A stretch of 54,747 bases of DNA from Bacteroidales bacterium. GTDB lineage: Bacteria > Bacteroidota > Bacteroidia > Bacteroidales > Muribaculaceae. The position numbers and the translations under genes are program-made. Below are positions 33,266 to 42,469 of this stretch, piece by piece. Under the pieces are notes generated by a model, which searched no databases, was not told the origin of the DNA, and saw only the letters and a program-made list of their open reading frames with translations. Within the stretch, counting starts at the first letter, position 1; the number at the start of each line of letters is the position of its first letter. The DNA is taken from positions 1-54,747 of the forward strand of contig JAJBVL010000056.1 of the NCBI GenBank assembly GCA_020859845.1. Direction: 5' to 3'.

Positions 33266-34054
33266 TTAAATTAAGTTCAATCTTCTTAACGAGAAGAGGG
33301 CCTGGGCATTGGCTGTAGTAGCGGCAGCCACATCTGGTAGGGGAAGACCGAGGTGATGAGCTATGTGGGCTGCCGTATGGACCATAAAGGCGCTCTCGCA
33401 ACGCTTGCCGCGCTTGGGGACTGGCGCCAGATAGGGAGCGTCGGTCTCAAGCAGGAGGCGGTCGAGACCTATGGAAGGCAGCGACTGGCGCACGCTGCAA
33501 TTCTTGAAGGTGACGATGCCGTTGATGCCAAAGTAATAATCTCCTACTCGTCGGCGTATCTCCTCCACATCTTCCACCGTGCCACCAAAGCTGTGAAACA
33601 CTCCCTTAAGCCCTCGATGGCCTTCCAACACTTCGAGCACCTCGGGCAAGCCCTCGCGACAGTGGATGATTATAGGCAAGGAGAGCTCGCGAGCCCATCG
33701 CGCCTGCTCGTCAAGCACCTGAAGCTGCGCCTCGCGCCGCGATGTGTCCCAATACAGGTCGATTCCCACCTCCCCTACAGCCACATAGGCCTGGTGATTG
33801 GCATATAGCTCATCCTTGACCTGGGCCAATTGGCTCTGCCAATCGTCGGTAAGCTCTGTGGGGTGGAGGCCCATAGCCATCCGCAGATTCTGGGGCCAAC
33901 GCGCTGCCAGCTCTTTCATTTGGGGGATGGTCTCCAAATTGACATTGGGCATCACCATTAGCTCCACCCCAGCCTCGATGGCGCGCTGGATGGAGGCATC
34001 CTTGTCGGGAAGAAACTCGTCAAGGTATGGATGAGTGTGGGTATCAATCAGCAT
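33266..34054 (-). CDS. tatD: TatD-family metal-dependent hydrolase / DNase
   Basis: 262 aa. Amidohydrolase-like barrel with the metal ligands: IDTHTHPYLDEF (HxH), GLHPTEL, AVGEVGIDLYWD, PIIIHCREG, VFHSFGG, and the terminal ETDAPYLAPVPKRGK. TatD enzymes are Mg-dependent 3'-5' nucleases and may act in DNA repair or on D-aminoacyl-tRNA; which applies here is not clear. First gene of the minus-strand run, divergent from the polyprenyl synthase. Confidence 0.95.
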   Translation of the reverse strand: MLIDTHTHPYLDEFLPDKDASIQRAIEAGVELMVMPNVNLETIPQMKELAARWPQNLRMAMGLHPTELTDDWQSQLAQVKDELYANHQAYVAVGEVGIDLYWDTSRREAQLQVLDEQARWARELSLPIIIHCREGLPEVLEVLEGHRGLKGVFHSFGGTVEDVEEIRRRVGDYYFGINGIVTFKNCSVRQSLPSIGLDRLLLETDAPYLAPVPKRGKRCESAFMVHTAAHIAHHLGLPLPDVAAATTANAQALFSLRRLNLI

Positions 34055-34103
34055 TTACTTACCAATTATAATATGAGGAAATACAAAATTACAAATTTTT
34101 GTC

Positions 34104-34111
34104 TAACTTTG
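34104..34111 (+). promoter_or_regulatory. Candidate -7 box TAACTTTG
   Basis: TAnnTTTG match 29 bases before the polyprenyl synthase ATG. Confidence 0.55.
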
Positions 34112-34140
34112 CAGTAATCATTACATATTAAAATCATCCT

Positions 34141-35100
34141 ATGCTTAAGCCAAAAGAATATCTGGAGATAATAGAGAGCGGCTTACAGACGCTCCCCATG
34201 CCCTCTCATCTCGAAGGCCTTTATGAACCGATACGCTACACCCTGGCTGGTGGCGGCAAACGCATACGCCCCACGCTGACGCTCGCCGTGGCCGACGCGC
34301 TCGGTTGCCCAACTGATCGCTCGCTCAACACGGGACTGGGGCTGGAGATGTTTCACAACTTCACCCTGATGCACGACGACGTGATGGACCGCGCTGACGT
34401 GCGTCGCGGTCGTCCCACGGTCCACAAGAAATGGGACGAAACGACTGCCATACTCTCTGGCGACGCTATGCTGGTCATGGCCGGTATTACCTTGATACGC
34501 GGCCTAAACAACGATGCGGCTCGTGAGGCTCTCGACCTCTACAACCGCACAGCCATGGAGATATTCGAAGGCCAGCAACTCGATATGAACTTTGAGCAAC
34601 GCAACGACGTCACCGTCGACGAGTATATAGAGATGATACGCCTCAAGACCTCCGTGCTGCTGGGCTGCGCATGCGAGATGGGGGCAATCGTGGCCGACAC
34701 CACAAAGGAGCAGCGCCAAGCCTTCTACCGCTACGGCGAGCGCTTGGGTCTGGCATTCCAGCTACAGGACGACTACCTCGACACTTTTGGCGACCCTGCT
34801 GTATTTGGAAAGCAGATTGGGGGCGACATCCTCAACGACAAGAAGACGTGGCTTCTCATCAACGCTATGGCAGAGCGCCCCGAAGAGGTGAAGAAAGCCA
34901 TGGCCATCACCGATCCTCAGGAGAAGATTGAAGCGGTAAAAGCCATCTACCGCCAGCTCCAGCTCCCCGAAAGAGCAGCTACCCTCATAGAGCAATATTC
35001 CAAAGAGGCTATCGAGGCTCTCGAAGAGCTCGGCCTTTCACCCGAGGCAAAAGAGTTTTTTACCGACCTTGCTCTAAAGGCAAGTAAGCGCAATCACTAA
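34141..35100 (+). CDS. Polyprenyl diphosphate synthase
   Basis: 319 aa trans-prenyltransferase of the isoprenoid pathway. First Asp-rich motif in LMHDDVMDRADVRRGRPTVH (about 79), second in QLQDDYLDTFGDP (about 209), with GGGKRIRP early. The residue five positions before DDxxD is Phe (FTLMH) and there is no two-residue insertion in the motif; product length (FPP, GGPP or longer) cannot be settled. It precedes the S9 peptidase by 15 bases and probably shares its transcript. Confidence 0.93.
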   Translation: MLKPKEYLEIIESGLQTLPMPSHLEGLYEPIRYTLAGGGKRIRPTLTLAVADALGCPTDRSLNTGLGLEMFHNFTLMHDDVMDRADVRRGRPTVHKKWDETTAILSGDAMLVMAGITLIRGLNNDAAREALDLYNRTAMEIFEGQQLDMNFEQRNDVTVDEYIEMIRLKTSVLLGCACEMGAIVADTTKEQRQAFYRYGERLGLAFQLQDDYLDTFGDPAVFGKQIGGDILNDKKTWLLINAMAERPEEVKKAMAITDPQEKIEAVKAIYRQLQLPERAATLIEQYSKEAIEALEELGLSPEAKEFFTDLALKASKRNH

Positions 35101-35115
35101 TCCCCCTAAATAACA

Positions 35116-37209
35116 ATGAAATCACTTTATCTCATCATGCTTTCTTCCTCCCTGCTGGTAGGATGTGGGCAGTCGGCATCCGACAGCGGCAGCGCCGACA
35201 TCATTGACAAGCCCGACTACCATCCCACCGACCGTCAGTATACCATAGAGACGCTCGAGGCCTTTGGTAGAGTAAGCGCCCCAGTGGTGTCGCCCGACAA
35301 GAGCAAGATACTGTATGGCGTAAGCTATGAGAGCGTTGAGCTCAACAAGAGCAACCTCGACCTCTACGTGATGAACATCGACGGCACCGACAACCAGCGC
35401 CTGACCCGCACCGCCGACTCGGAAAATGGCGCTGTGTGGATCGACGGAGGCAAGAAGATAGCCTTCACATCGCCTGTAGATGGCAAGCCTCAACTCTGGA
35501 TAATGAACGCCGACGGCAGTGGTCGCCGCGCTGTAAGCAACGTAGAGGGCGGCATAGGCGGCTTTCTCTTCTCGCCCGACGAGAGCAAGGTGGTGATGAT
35601 TGGATCCGTGAAATATGCACGCACTGCCCAGGATATCTACCCCGACCTCGACAAAGCCACTGGCCGCGTGATCGACGACCTTATGTATAAACATTGGGAT
35701 GAGTGGGTCACAGAGATACCTCATCCGCTGGTGGGCGACTTCGATGGCCAGCAGGTGAGCAACGTGGTAGACATCATGCAGGACGAGCCTCAATATGAAG
35801 CCCCAATGAAGCCTTTTGGCGGCATCGAATCGTTTGCTTGGGCCCCCGACGGCAAAAGTCTCATCTACGTGAGCCGCAAAAAGACTGGTGTGGACTACTC
35901 ATTGTCGACCAACTCCGACCTCTATCTCTACTCTCTGGCCGATGGCTCTACACGCAACCTCACCGAGGGCATGATGGGCTACGACACCAACCCCGTCTTC
36001 TCCCCCGACGGGAAATACGTGGCTTGGCTCAGCATGGAGCACGATGGATATGAGAGCGACAAAAACCGAATATTTATTATGGAGATGGCCACTGGAGAGA
36101 AGACCGACCTCACCAGCGACTGGGACTACACCGCCGACGCTATCGCTTGGCGCCCCGACGGACAGGCCATCTACTTCATTGCTCCCAAGGACGGCGTGAC
36201 GCCCATCTTTTCAGTGGCCCTGGCCTCCAAGGAGGTGAGCGTAGTGGCCGATGGGACGTTTGACTACGCCGCTCTCGCCCCTGTCGACAACGAGACGCTC
36301 ATCACCATGCGCCACTCAATGATTCAGCCCAACGAATTGATATCCGTCAAGGGCTCGGAGGTGAAACAAATCTCGGATGTCAACACCGAGCTGCTGGCTG
36401 CCATCGACATGCCTAAGGTAGAGGCGCGCATGGTGCCCACCACCGACGGTAAGCAGATGCTGACGTGGGTGCTTTATCCTCCACAGTTTGACCCCTCGAA
36501 AAAGTATCCTTCGATACTCTACTGTCAAGGCGGTCCGCAGAGCGCTGTAAGTCAATTCTTCAGCTACCGCTGGAATCTGGCGTTGATGGCTGCCCACGGC
36601 TATATCATCATAGCCCCCAACCGCCGCGGACTCCCTGGTTTCGGCACCGAATGGAACGCTCAAATCTCAGGCGACTACCCTGGCCAGAATATGAAAGACT
36701 ATCTGAGCGCCGTCGACGACATGAAGAAGGAATCCTATATCGACCCAGCTCATATAGGCTGTACTGGCGCGAGCTACGGAGGTTTCTCAGTCTACTGGCT
36801 TGCCGGCAACCACAATGGCCGATTCGCGGCATTCATAGCCCACGCTGGTATCTTCAACACCGAGGCTCAGTATCTGGAGACCGAGGAGATGTGGTTTGCC
36901 AACTGGGACCTTGGCGGCCCCTTCTGGGACAAGAACAACGCTGTGGCTCAACGCACATTTGCCAGCTCACCCCATAAGTTTGTCGACCGCTGGGACACGC
37001 CTATCATGGTGACCCACGGCGAATATGACTTCCGCATTCTGGCTTCGCAAGGCATGATGGCTTTCAACGCCGCTAAGCTACGCGGCATCCCAGCCGAGAT
37101 GGTAATCTTCCCCGACGAAAACCATTGGATCCTTAAGCCCCAGAACGCCGTGATGTGGCAGCGTCTATTCTTCCGCTGGATGGATCGCTGGCTCAAGGAC
37201 GAGAAATAA
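35116..37209 (+). CDS. S9-family prolyl-oligopeptidase-type lipoprotein
   Basis: 697 aa. Lipoprotein signal ending SLLVGCGQSA (Cys about 17). Residues about 50-420 form a beta-propeller with repeated IDGTDN / FSPDES / WAPDGKS / WRPDGQA motifs. The catalytic domain has GASYGGFSVYW (Ser about 552), GEYDFRI (Asp about 638) and DENHWILKP (His about 670), the DPP IV / acylaminoacyl-peptidase triad. Exposed in the periplasm or at the surface, releasing dipeptides or trimming peptides. Tail QRLFFRWMDRWLKDEK is typical of the family. Confidence 0.95.
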   Translation: MKSLYLIMLSSSLLVGCGQSASDSGSADIIDKPDYHPTDRQYTIETLEAFGRVSAPVVSPDKSKILYGVSYESVELNKSNLDLYVMNIDGTDNQRLTRTADSENGAVWIDGGKKIAFTSPVDGKPQLWIMNADGSGRRAVSNVEGGIGGFLFSPDESKVVMIGSVKYARTAQDIYPDLDKATGRVIDDLMYKHWDEWVTEIPHPLVGDFDGQQVSNVVDIMQDEPQYEAPMKPFGGIESFAWAPDGKSLIYVSRKKTGVDYSLSTNSDLYLYSLADGSTRNLTEGMMGYDTNPVFSPDGKYVAWLSMEHDGYESDKNRIFIMEMATGEKTDLTSDWDYTADAIAWRPDGQAIYFIAPKDGVTPIFSVALASKEVSVVADGTFDYAALAPVDNETLITMRHSMIQPNELISVKGSEVKQISDVNTELLAAIDMPKVEARMVPTTDGKQMLTWVLYPPQFDPSKKYPSILYCQGGPQSAVSQFFSYRWNLALMAAHGYIIIAPNRRGLPGFGTEWNAQISGDYPGQNMKDYLSAVDDMKKESYIDPAHIGCTGASYGGFSVYWLAGNHNGRFAAFIAHAGIFNTEAQYLETEEMWFANWDLGGPFWDKNNAVAQRTFASSPHKFVDRWDTPIMVTHGEYDFRILASQGMMAFNAAKLRGIPAEMVIFPDENHWILKPQNAVMWQRLFFRWMDRWLKDEK

Positions 37210-37267
37210 GAGGCAGCAAATAGATAGCACATGCATCGTTATGTGGATATAATGGCTCTTTCCCAGT

Positions 37268-37384
37268 GAATCCCGTAGGGATTCTTCCAATTAGCTATAA
37301 GGAGTTTATAACCTACCCTACAAAATCGGCGCCAAAGGCGCCGATTTTGTAGGGTATAATGTCTACCGACAAGCTAATTGAAAG
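37268..37384. repeat. Perfect 20-bp-arm hairpin inside an outer inverted repeat
   Basis: Inner: TACCCTACAAAATCGGCGCC (37314-37333), loop AAA, and its exact complement (37337-37356). Outer: a segment around 37268-37296 (TCCCGTAGGGATTCTT, then CCAATTAGCT) is an inverted, imperfect copy of 37372-37400 (AGCTAATTG, AAAGAACACCTACGGGG). The inner hairpin is followed by TATAATG, not a T-run. Confidence 0.85.
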
Positions 37385-37518
37385 AACACCTACGGGGTTG
37401 CAATAGGTTGGATAAGCAGAAGGAGGAAAGTTCCCCTACGGGGTTGCAATAGGTCGGATAAGCAAAAGGTGGAAAGAACCCCTACGGGGTGGCAATAGGT
37501 TGGATAAGCTAAAGGAGA
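37381..37518 (+). repeat. Three tandem 46-bp units
   Basis: Units start at 37381, 37427 and 37473, each AAAG..CCTACGGGG.TGCAATAGGT.GGATAAGC..AAGG.. with about six differences between neighbours. Each carries a CCCC-TAC-GGGG mini-hairpin (CACC in the first). The third unit ends one base before the stop codon of the phosphatase gene. This fills the 309-base gap after the S9 peptidase. Confidence 0.85.
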
Positions 37519-38322
37519 TTACCTTATGAGGGGTGAGAGCTGGTCGAAGAGACCGGGACACGAGGTGAGGACCGAGATGCAACGGTCGGAGCGGTAGAAG
37601 CGATGACGACCCCCCGCCTCCTCAAGGATAAGCAGCGCGGCAGCTACATCCCATTCGTGGAGGTTCATCTCCCAATAGGCATCGAGAAATCCGGCCGCCA
37701 CATAGCTAATGTCAATAGCCGCCGAGCCAAGTCTACGTAGCCCGCGGATGAGGGGAAGCACACGCGCCACGTTGTCGAGATTGTTGTCGGGGTTGACATT
37801 CTTGTCAACTGGGAAGCCTGTGGCCACCACTGCGCGCTCAATGAGAGTGGTGGGTTTAGGGGCGATAGCCTCACCATTGAGCCAAGCCCCCTGCCCTCTT
37901 ATGGCATGAAACATCTCATTGAGATACGGCGCAAACACCACGCCTCCGACGGTGGTCCCAGAGTATTTAATGCCTATGGACACACTGAAGTTGGGAAGGC
38001 CAGCATTGAAGTTGGTGGTGCCATCCAAAGGGTCTATCACCCACTGCCACCCATCGTGTCCACGATTTTCCTCGCCCGACTCCTCAGATAAAATAGAGTG
38101 GGTAGGATAGGTGGAATGAATATGCGTGAGCAGACAATGCTCGCTGGCTCGATCAGCCGCGGTCACGATGTCGCTCTCGTTGAGCTTGGTCTCCACCTTT
38201 AGACCTTTGTGGCGAAAAAACTGTAGCTGTATGCCGCCAGCCTCGCGAGCCCAACTCATGGCGTTGAGCATAATATGGTCGAGCTCCAGAGGGTCAATTT
38301 CTTTTAGGATAGTCGTGGTCAT
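37519..38322 (-). CDS. Inositol-monophosphatase-family phosphatase
   Basis: 267 aa Mg-dependent sugar-phosphate phosphatase. Metal-binding motifs: SEESGEEN, then WVIDPLDGTTNFNAGLPNF and late EWDVAAALLILEEAGG. The short N-terminal lead (MTTTILKEIDPLELDHIM) is typical. The substrate could be inositol phosphate or 3'-phosphoadenosine nucleotides (CysQ-like), which the sequence does not separate. Its 3' end meets the tandem-repeat array. Confidence 0.9.
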   Translation of the reverse strand: MTTTILKEIDPLELDHIMLNAMSWAREAGGIQLQFFRHKGLKVETKLNESDIVTAADRASEHCLLTHIHSTYPTHSILSEESGEENRGHDGWQWVIDPLDGTTNFNAGLPNFSVSIGIKYSGTTVGGVVFAPYLNEMFHAIRGQGAWLNGEAIAPKPTTLIERAVVATGFPVDKNVNPDNNLDNVARVLPLIRGLRRLGSAAIDISYVAAGFLDAYWEMNLHEWDVAAALLILEEAGGRHRFYRSDRCISVLTSCPGLFDQLSPLIR

Positions 38323-38352
38323 GAGGGTGTATTGTTTTGAAGATGAGAAAGG

Positions 38353-38814
38353 CTATAGCGTGACCGGAATCGGGCGCCTAAACTCCTCCTTAAACGAGAT
38401 CAACGTCTCAGTGCGACCCGCATCTATGGGCTGAAGTTTGTCGTGGATTATCTGCAGGAGGTGGTCGTTGTTGCGAGCGTAGAGCTTGATAAAGATGTCA
38501 TACTTGCCTGTAGTGTAGTGACACTCCACCACCTCGGGTATCTTCTTGAGCTCCTCCACCACAGCGTCAAACCGCGATGGATCGGTCAAAAAGAAGCCAA
38601 TGTAGGCACACGTCTCATACCCTGTCTGGGTAGGGTCGAGGAGGGTCTCAAACCCCTTGATTACACCTTGTTGGATAAGCTTCTGTATACGCTGATGAAT
38701 AGCAGCACCCGATACGTTGCATTCACGCGCAATCTCCAAGAAGGGTTTGCGCGCATTCTGAGATAACATTTGCAGTATCTTGCTGTCGAGAGCATCAAAT
38801 GGCTGATTTGACAT
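38353..38814 (-). CDS. Lrp/AsnC-family transcriptional regulator
   Basis: 153 aa from the ATG at 38814. Helix-turn-helix LDSKILQMLSQNARKPFLEI, then ARECNVSGAAIHQRIQKL, and the RAM effector domain (TCAYIGFFL, VECHYTTGKYDIFIKLYA). Responds to an amino acid, likely as octamer or dimer assemblies. A longer frame to 38895 starts upstream of its own promoter. It is 30 bases upstream of the phosphatase and probably co-transcribed. Confidence 0.93.
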   Translation of the reverse strand: MSNQPFDALDSKILQMLSQNARKPFLEIARECNVSGAAIHQRIQKLIQQGVIKGFETLLDPTQTGYETCAYIGFFLTDPSRFDAVVEELKKIPEVVECHYTTGKYDIFIKLYARNNDHLLQIIHDKLQPIDAGRTETLISFKEEFRRPIPVTL

Positions 38815-38867
38815 TTCTTTAATCTTGATTCTGAACGTTAAACAATGAAAATGTACAATTAGGTCGG

Positions 38868-38875
38868 CAAAATTA
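38868..38875 (-). promoter_or_regulatory. -7 box TAATTTTG for the Lrp gene
   Basis: TAnnTTTG match 53 bases before the Lrp start; supports the ATG at 38814 over the upstream one. Confidence 0.6.
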
Positions 38876-38926
38876 CTAAAAATTTGGCTTTCCAAGCCAC
38901 TTTTTGCTTATTTATTGTAAGCGCAG

Positions 38927-40048
38927 TTATTGACAGGGGGTCAACAGGAGGCATACTGGTCGAGGTGTTGAAATGCTCTTTCCAGTAGGTGTCAACAACC
39001 CTGTCGAAGAATTGCGCTCATAGATCTCGATAGCGTCGGCATCGCGCACTGCAACCAGCACATAGCGTCCATCGGGGGTGAGAATAAAGTTGCGCGGATG
39101 TGGCCCTGTGGGTTGGTAACCGATATGAGTCAGTAGACCATCGGGGCCCACCTCCATGATGGCAACGCCATCGGCCTTTAGACGATTGGATGCATAGAGG
39201 TGGCGCCCATCGGGCGACAAGCGTATATCGCCACTACCCTCCGCGCCTACGCTGTCGATGACCACATACTGGCGTGGCGTCAACACGCCGTCGGCATAGT
39301 CCAAGGTCACGACTGTCCCTCCTATCTCGTTGACAAGATAGGCATGAGCTCCGTCGGCGCTCCACACAAGGTGGCGCGGTCCACTATGACTCTTAATGGC
39401 GATATCGCTAAGTGTGGAGTCGACAGGGTGGTCATTGGCGTCAAGGCTTAGGCAATGTATGCGGTCGGTGCCAAGGTCGGTGGCTAGCATATAGCGCCCA
39501 TCGGGAGTATAGCTGATACAATGGATATGAGGTTGCTGCTGCCGAGGGTCATCGCTGCCTACGCCTTCGAAAGTCACCACTTGGGGTGGGAGCAAAGCGC
39601 CTTGCTCATCGAGGGGAAACACACTGAGATTGCCACCCATATAGTTGGCCGTAGCCACCGTCGTAGCTTGTGGCGAGAGAACGATATAGCATGGCGCGCC
39701 ACCACCGGTGGGCTGGCTATTCATCCACTCCATTTCGCCCGTAGCGGTATCGAAGGTCAAGGCGTTGGCCGTCGATTCAAGGCCATTGTCCTCCCCCACG
39801 CTATATAAACGCGTGGCGTCGGCGTTGAGGGCCAGAAACGAAGGATTAGAGATGCCCACCATGCCGCTCGTCAACGAAGCTTCAAGCGTCGATGGATTAA
39901 AAGCATAGACTTTAATACCAGCTGAGTCGGCAGGAGCATAACTGCCTACTATCAGCCACTGAAGAGCCTCTTCCTTGGGCTTGGAAGAGGATGAGCATGC
40001 GCCCAAAATGAGGGCGGCAGCTGCGCTTAAGGGAAGTAATCGTGTCAT
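38927..40048 (-). CDS. Lactonase-family seven-bladed propeller lipoprotein (PGL-like)
   Basis: 373 aa. Lipoprotein signal MTRLLPLSAAAALILGACSS. Mature part with repeated blades including NPSFLALNADATRLYSVGED, HIHCISYTPDGRYMLATDLG, SGPRHLVWSADGAHAYLVNE and PRNFILTPDGRYVLVAVRD, the 6-phosphogluconolactonase-like 3-carboxymuconate-cyclase family. Unlike the cytosolic Pgl it is exported, so 6-phosphogluconolactone is an unlikely substrate; a periplasmic lactone or adhesion role is inference. It ends QSSL-free with RPVCLLLTPCQ. Confidence 0.88.
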   Translation of the reverse strand: MTRLLPLSAAAALILGACSSSSKPKEEALQWLIVGSYAPADSAGIKVYAFNPSTLEASLTSGMVGISNPSFLALNADATRLYSVGEDNGLESTANALTFDTATGEMEWMNSQPTGGGAPCYIVLSPQATTVATANYMGGNLSVFPLDEQGALLPPQVVTFEGVGSDDPRQQQPHIHCISYTPDGRYMLATDLGTDRIHCLSLDANDHPVDSTLSDIAIKSHSGPRHLVWSADGAHAYLVNEIGGTVVTLDYADGVLTPRQYVVIDSVGAEGSGDIRLSPDGRHLYASNRLKADGVAIMEVGPDGLLTHIGYQPTGPHPRNFILTPDGRYVLVAVRDADAIEIYERNSSTGLLTPTGKSISTPRPVCLLLTPCQ

Positions 40049-40055
40049 AGTGATA

Positions 40056-40063
40056 CAAAATTA
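40056..40063 (-). promoter_or_regulatory. -7 box TAATTTTG for the lactonase gene
   Basis: TAnnTTTG match ending eight bases before the lactonase start codon, minus strand. Confidence 0.55.
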
Positions 40064-40097
40064 ATTGTTTTTTAGTGGACGCATAATGATTTTTTAG

Positions 40098-40105
40098 TAA
40101 ATTTG
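40098..40105 (+). promoter_or_regulatory. -7 box TAAATTTG for nfo
   Basis: TAnnTTTG match 54 bases before the nfo ATG; back-to-back with the lactonase promoter. Confidence 0.6.
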
Positions 40106-40159
40106 TGTCGCGAAATTGATATTCACAGGGTAACACCCATAAATGCGTAAAATTTTAAG

Positions 40160-41041
40160 ATGAAATATATCGGAGCCCACGTGTCGTCGGAAGATGGTGT
40201 GAGCAACGCTCCTATCAACGCTCAACGCATTGGCGCTAAAGCCTTTGCGCTCTTCACACGCAATCCCTCGCGATGGCGTTCGCCTGCTCTTAAAGAGAGC
40301 GAAATAGAGGCTTTTAAGCTCAACTGTGAGAAGCTGGGCTTCTCCTCGCGTCATATCTTGCCCCACGACAGCTACTTAATCAATCTGGGCTCGCCTGATG
40401 AAGAAAAGCTGCGTCAAAGCCGTGAGGCTTTTCTCGACGAGATGAAACGCTGCGAGCAGCTGGGATTGACGCTCCTTAACTTTCATCCTGGCTCCCACCT
40501 CAAAGCCATCGAAGAAGATGCCTGCCTTGACCTGATAGCACAGTCGATCAACTGGGCCCTCGACCTTACCACCGGGGTGAAGGCGGTGATAGAAAACACT
40601 GCCGGCCAAGGGTCAAACCTCGGCTTCACCTTTGCTCAGATAGCGCATATAATCAACAAGGTCGACGACAAGAGCCGTGTGGGGGTGTGTATCGACACCT
40701 GTCACGCCTTTGCTGCCGGTTATGACCTTGCCTCGCCCGAAGGATACGCTGCCACATGGCAGGAGTTTGACGAGGTGGTGGGCTTCAACTATCTCTGCGC
40801 CCTGCATATCAACGACTCAAAGAAGGGACTGGCCTCGCGTGTCGACCGTCATGAGTCGCTGCGCCAAGGCACCCTCGGCGAGGCTTTCTTCCAGCGACTG
40901 ATGACCGACCCTCGGTTTGACGACATACCGCTTATCCTTGAGACTCCCAACGAAGAGTTGTGGGCCGAGGAGATAGCCTGGCTTTATTCCCTCGCTGAAA
41001 CACCACAAGCTGAAACACCACAAGCTGAAACACCACAATAA
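40160..41041 (+). CDS. nfo: Endonuclease IV (Nfo)
   Basis: 293 aa. Cleaves 5' of abasic sites in base-excision repair; three Zn ions. AP-endonuclease-2 motifs: [26 protein letters not shown]-type [59 protein letters not shown] and [15 protein letters not shown]. The last 15 residues are AETPQ three times, encoded by a 15-bp tandem repeat; this tail is not part of the conserved enzyme. Confidence 0.95.
   Translation: MKYIGAHVSSEDGVSNAPINAQRIGAKAFALFTRNPSRWRSPALKESEIEAFKLNCEKLGFSSRHILPHDSYLINLGSPDEEKLRQSREAFLDEMKRCEQLGLTLLNFHPGSHLKAIEEDACLDLIAQSINWALDLTTGVKAVIENTAGQGSNLGFTFAQIAHIINKVDDKSRVGVCIDTCHAFAAGYDLASPEGYAATWQEFDEVVGFNYLCALHINDSKKGLASRVDRHESLRQGTLGEAFFQRLMTDPRFDDIPLILETPNEELWAEEIAWLYSLAETPQAETPQAETPQ
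40994..41038 (+). repeat. Three perfect 15-bp coding repeats (AETPQ tail)
   Basis: GCTGAAACACCACAA three times without mismatch at 40994, 41009 and 41024, then the stop codon. In frame, each adds AETPQ. Confidence 0.97.
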
Positions 41042-41075
41042 TTTTTATCATACTTACATCTATCATTTTTATATC

Positions 41076-42458
41076 ATGAGTTCTAACAACCTTAAACACG
41101 ACCTGGGCTTCTGGAGCCTATGGAATCTGAGCTTCGGATTCTTCGGAGTGCAGATAGCCTATGCCCTCCAGAGCGCCAACATCTCACGTATCTTTGCCAC
41201 CCTGGGGGCCGACCCCCACGATCTGAGTTTCTTCTGGATACTTCCCCCACTGGCTGGCTTGGTGATACAACCTATTATCGGCACCCTCAGCGACCGCACA
41301 TGGTGTCGTTTCGGTCGCCGACTCCCCTATCTTATTCTGGGCTCGCTGCTGGCCGTCATCGTGATGTGTCTGCTGCCCAATGCGGGTAGTTTCCACTTCG
41401 CCGTGGCTGGAGCCCTAATCTTTGGAGCCATAGCCCTAATCTTTCTTGACTTATCTATCAACATCTCAATGCAGCCCTTCAAGATGCTTGTGGGCGACAT
41501 GGTCAATGAGCGCCAGAAAGGCAAGGCTTATTCCATCCAGAGTTTTCTCTGCAACGCCGGCTCGGTGGTGGGCTTCGTATTCCCCTTCGTGCTCACTTGG
41601 ATAGGCATTAGCAATGTGGGCGAAGGCAATCAGATACCCGACAGCGTAGCCTTCTCCTTCTATCTCGGCGCCGCCATCCTGATCCTCTGCGTATTCTACA
41701 CCTTCTGGAAGGTAAAAGAGATGCCTCCAAAGGAGTATGCCGAGTTTCATGGCATCGACCTCAATAAAAAGAAGCAGGAGAATAAACCCAAAGAGAACTT
41801 CATCACTCTGCTGGTCAATGCCCCCAAGGTGTTTTGGACCGTGGGCCTCGTGCAATTTTTCTGCTGGGCAGCCTTTATGTATATGTGGACCTACACCACC
41901 GGTGGCGTGGCAGAGCAGGCCTTTGGCTGGGCTCCCGGCACCTCTACCAACTGCACCGAATACCAGGAGGCAGCCAACTGGACTGGCATCCTCTTTGCCG
42001 TCCAGGCAGTAGGGTCGGTAATCTGGGCTCCTATACTTCCCATGTTCAAGAATCGCCGATTCGCCTATGCTCTTAGCCTCTTTATAGGAGGTGTAGGCTT
42101 TATCTCCAGCCTCTTCTTCACCAATCCTTATCTGCTCTTCATCTCCTTCTTCCTGGTGGGCACAGCTTGGGCAGCTATGCTGGCAATGCCTTTCACCATC
42201 CTTACGAACTCCATCACCGGAGAACACATGGGAGCTTATCTTGGCCTCTTCAACGGCACCATCACTGTGCCTCAGATAGTGGCAGCAGCATGCGGCGGCA
42301 TGATCTTTGGGGCTCTCGGTGGTCTCCACCAGATCAACATGATAGTCCTGGCTGGCATCTTCTTGGTGGTAGGTGCTCTCTGCGTATTCAACATCAAGGA
42401 GACTTACGCTGAGGCCCACAATCCCAATCTGGATATAGATCCTGAGCCAGAGATATAA
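41076..42458 (+). CDS. MFS sugar transporter, SLC45/GPH-like
   Basis: 460 aa, 12 predicted helices. Begins FWSLWNLSFGFFGVQIAYAL with QSANISRIFATLGADPHDL, then PLAGLVIQPIIGTLSDRTW, and FGRRLPYLILGS, the loop motif of the SLC45-like/GPH sugar:cation symporters common in Bacteroidota. The middle loop (FHGIDLNKKKQENKPKEN) is cytoplasmic. Likely imports maltose, sucrose or related sugars with protons. No sugar hydrolase is adjacent. The thioesterase gene starts 11 bases after its stop. Confidence 0.9.
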   Translation: MSSNNLKHDLGFWSLWNLSFGFFGVQIAYALQSANISRIFATLGADPHDLSFFWILPPLAGLVIQPIIGTLSDRTWCRFGRRLPYLILGSLLAVIVMCLLPNAGSFHFAVAGALIFGAIALIFLDLSINISMQPFKMLVGDMVNERQKGKAYSIQSFLCNAGSVVGFVFPFVLTWIGISNVGEGNQIPDSVAFSFYLGAAILILCVFYTFWKVKEMPPKEYAEFHGIDLNKKKQENKPKENFITLLVNAPKVFWTVGLVQFFCWAAFMYMWTYTTGGVAEQAFGWAPGTSTNCTEYQEAANWTGILFAVQAVGSVIWAPILPMFKNRRFAYALSLFIGGVGFISSLFFTNPYLLFISFFLVGTAWAAMLAMPFTILTNSITGEHMGAYLGLFNGTITVPQIVAAACGGMIFGALGGLHQINMIVLAGIFLVVGALCVFNIKETYAEAHNPNLDIDPEPEI

Positions 42459-42469
42459 TCCAATCTTAT

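Noticed and set aside
37381-37518. Possible CRISPR array
   Set aside because: The 46-bp units are conserved throughout; there are no unique spacers between short repeats, and no cas gene is present.
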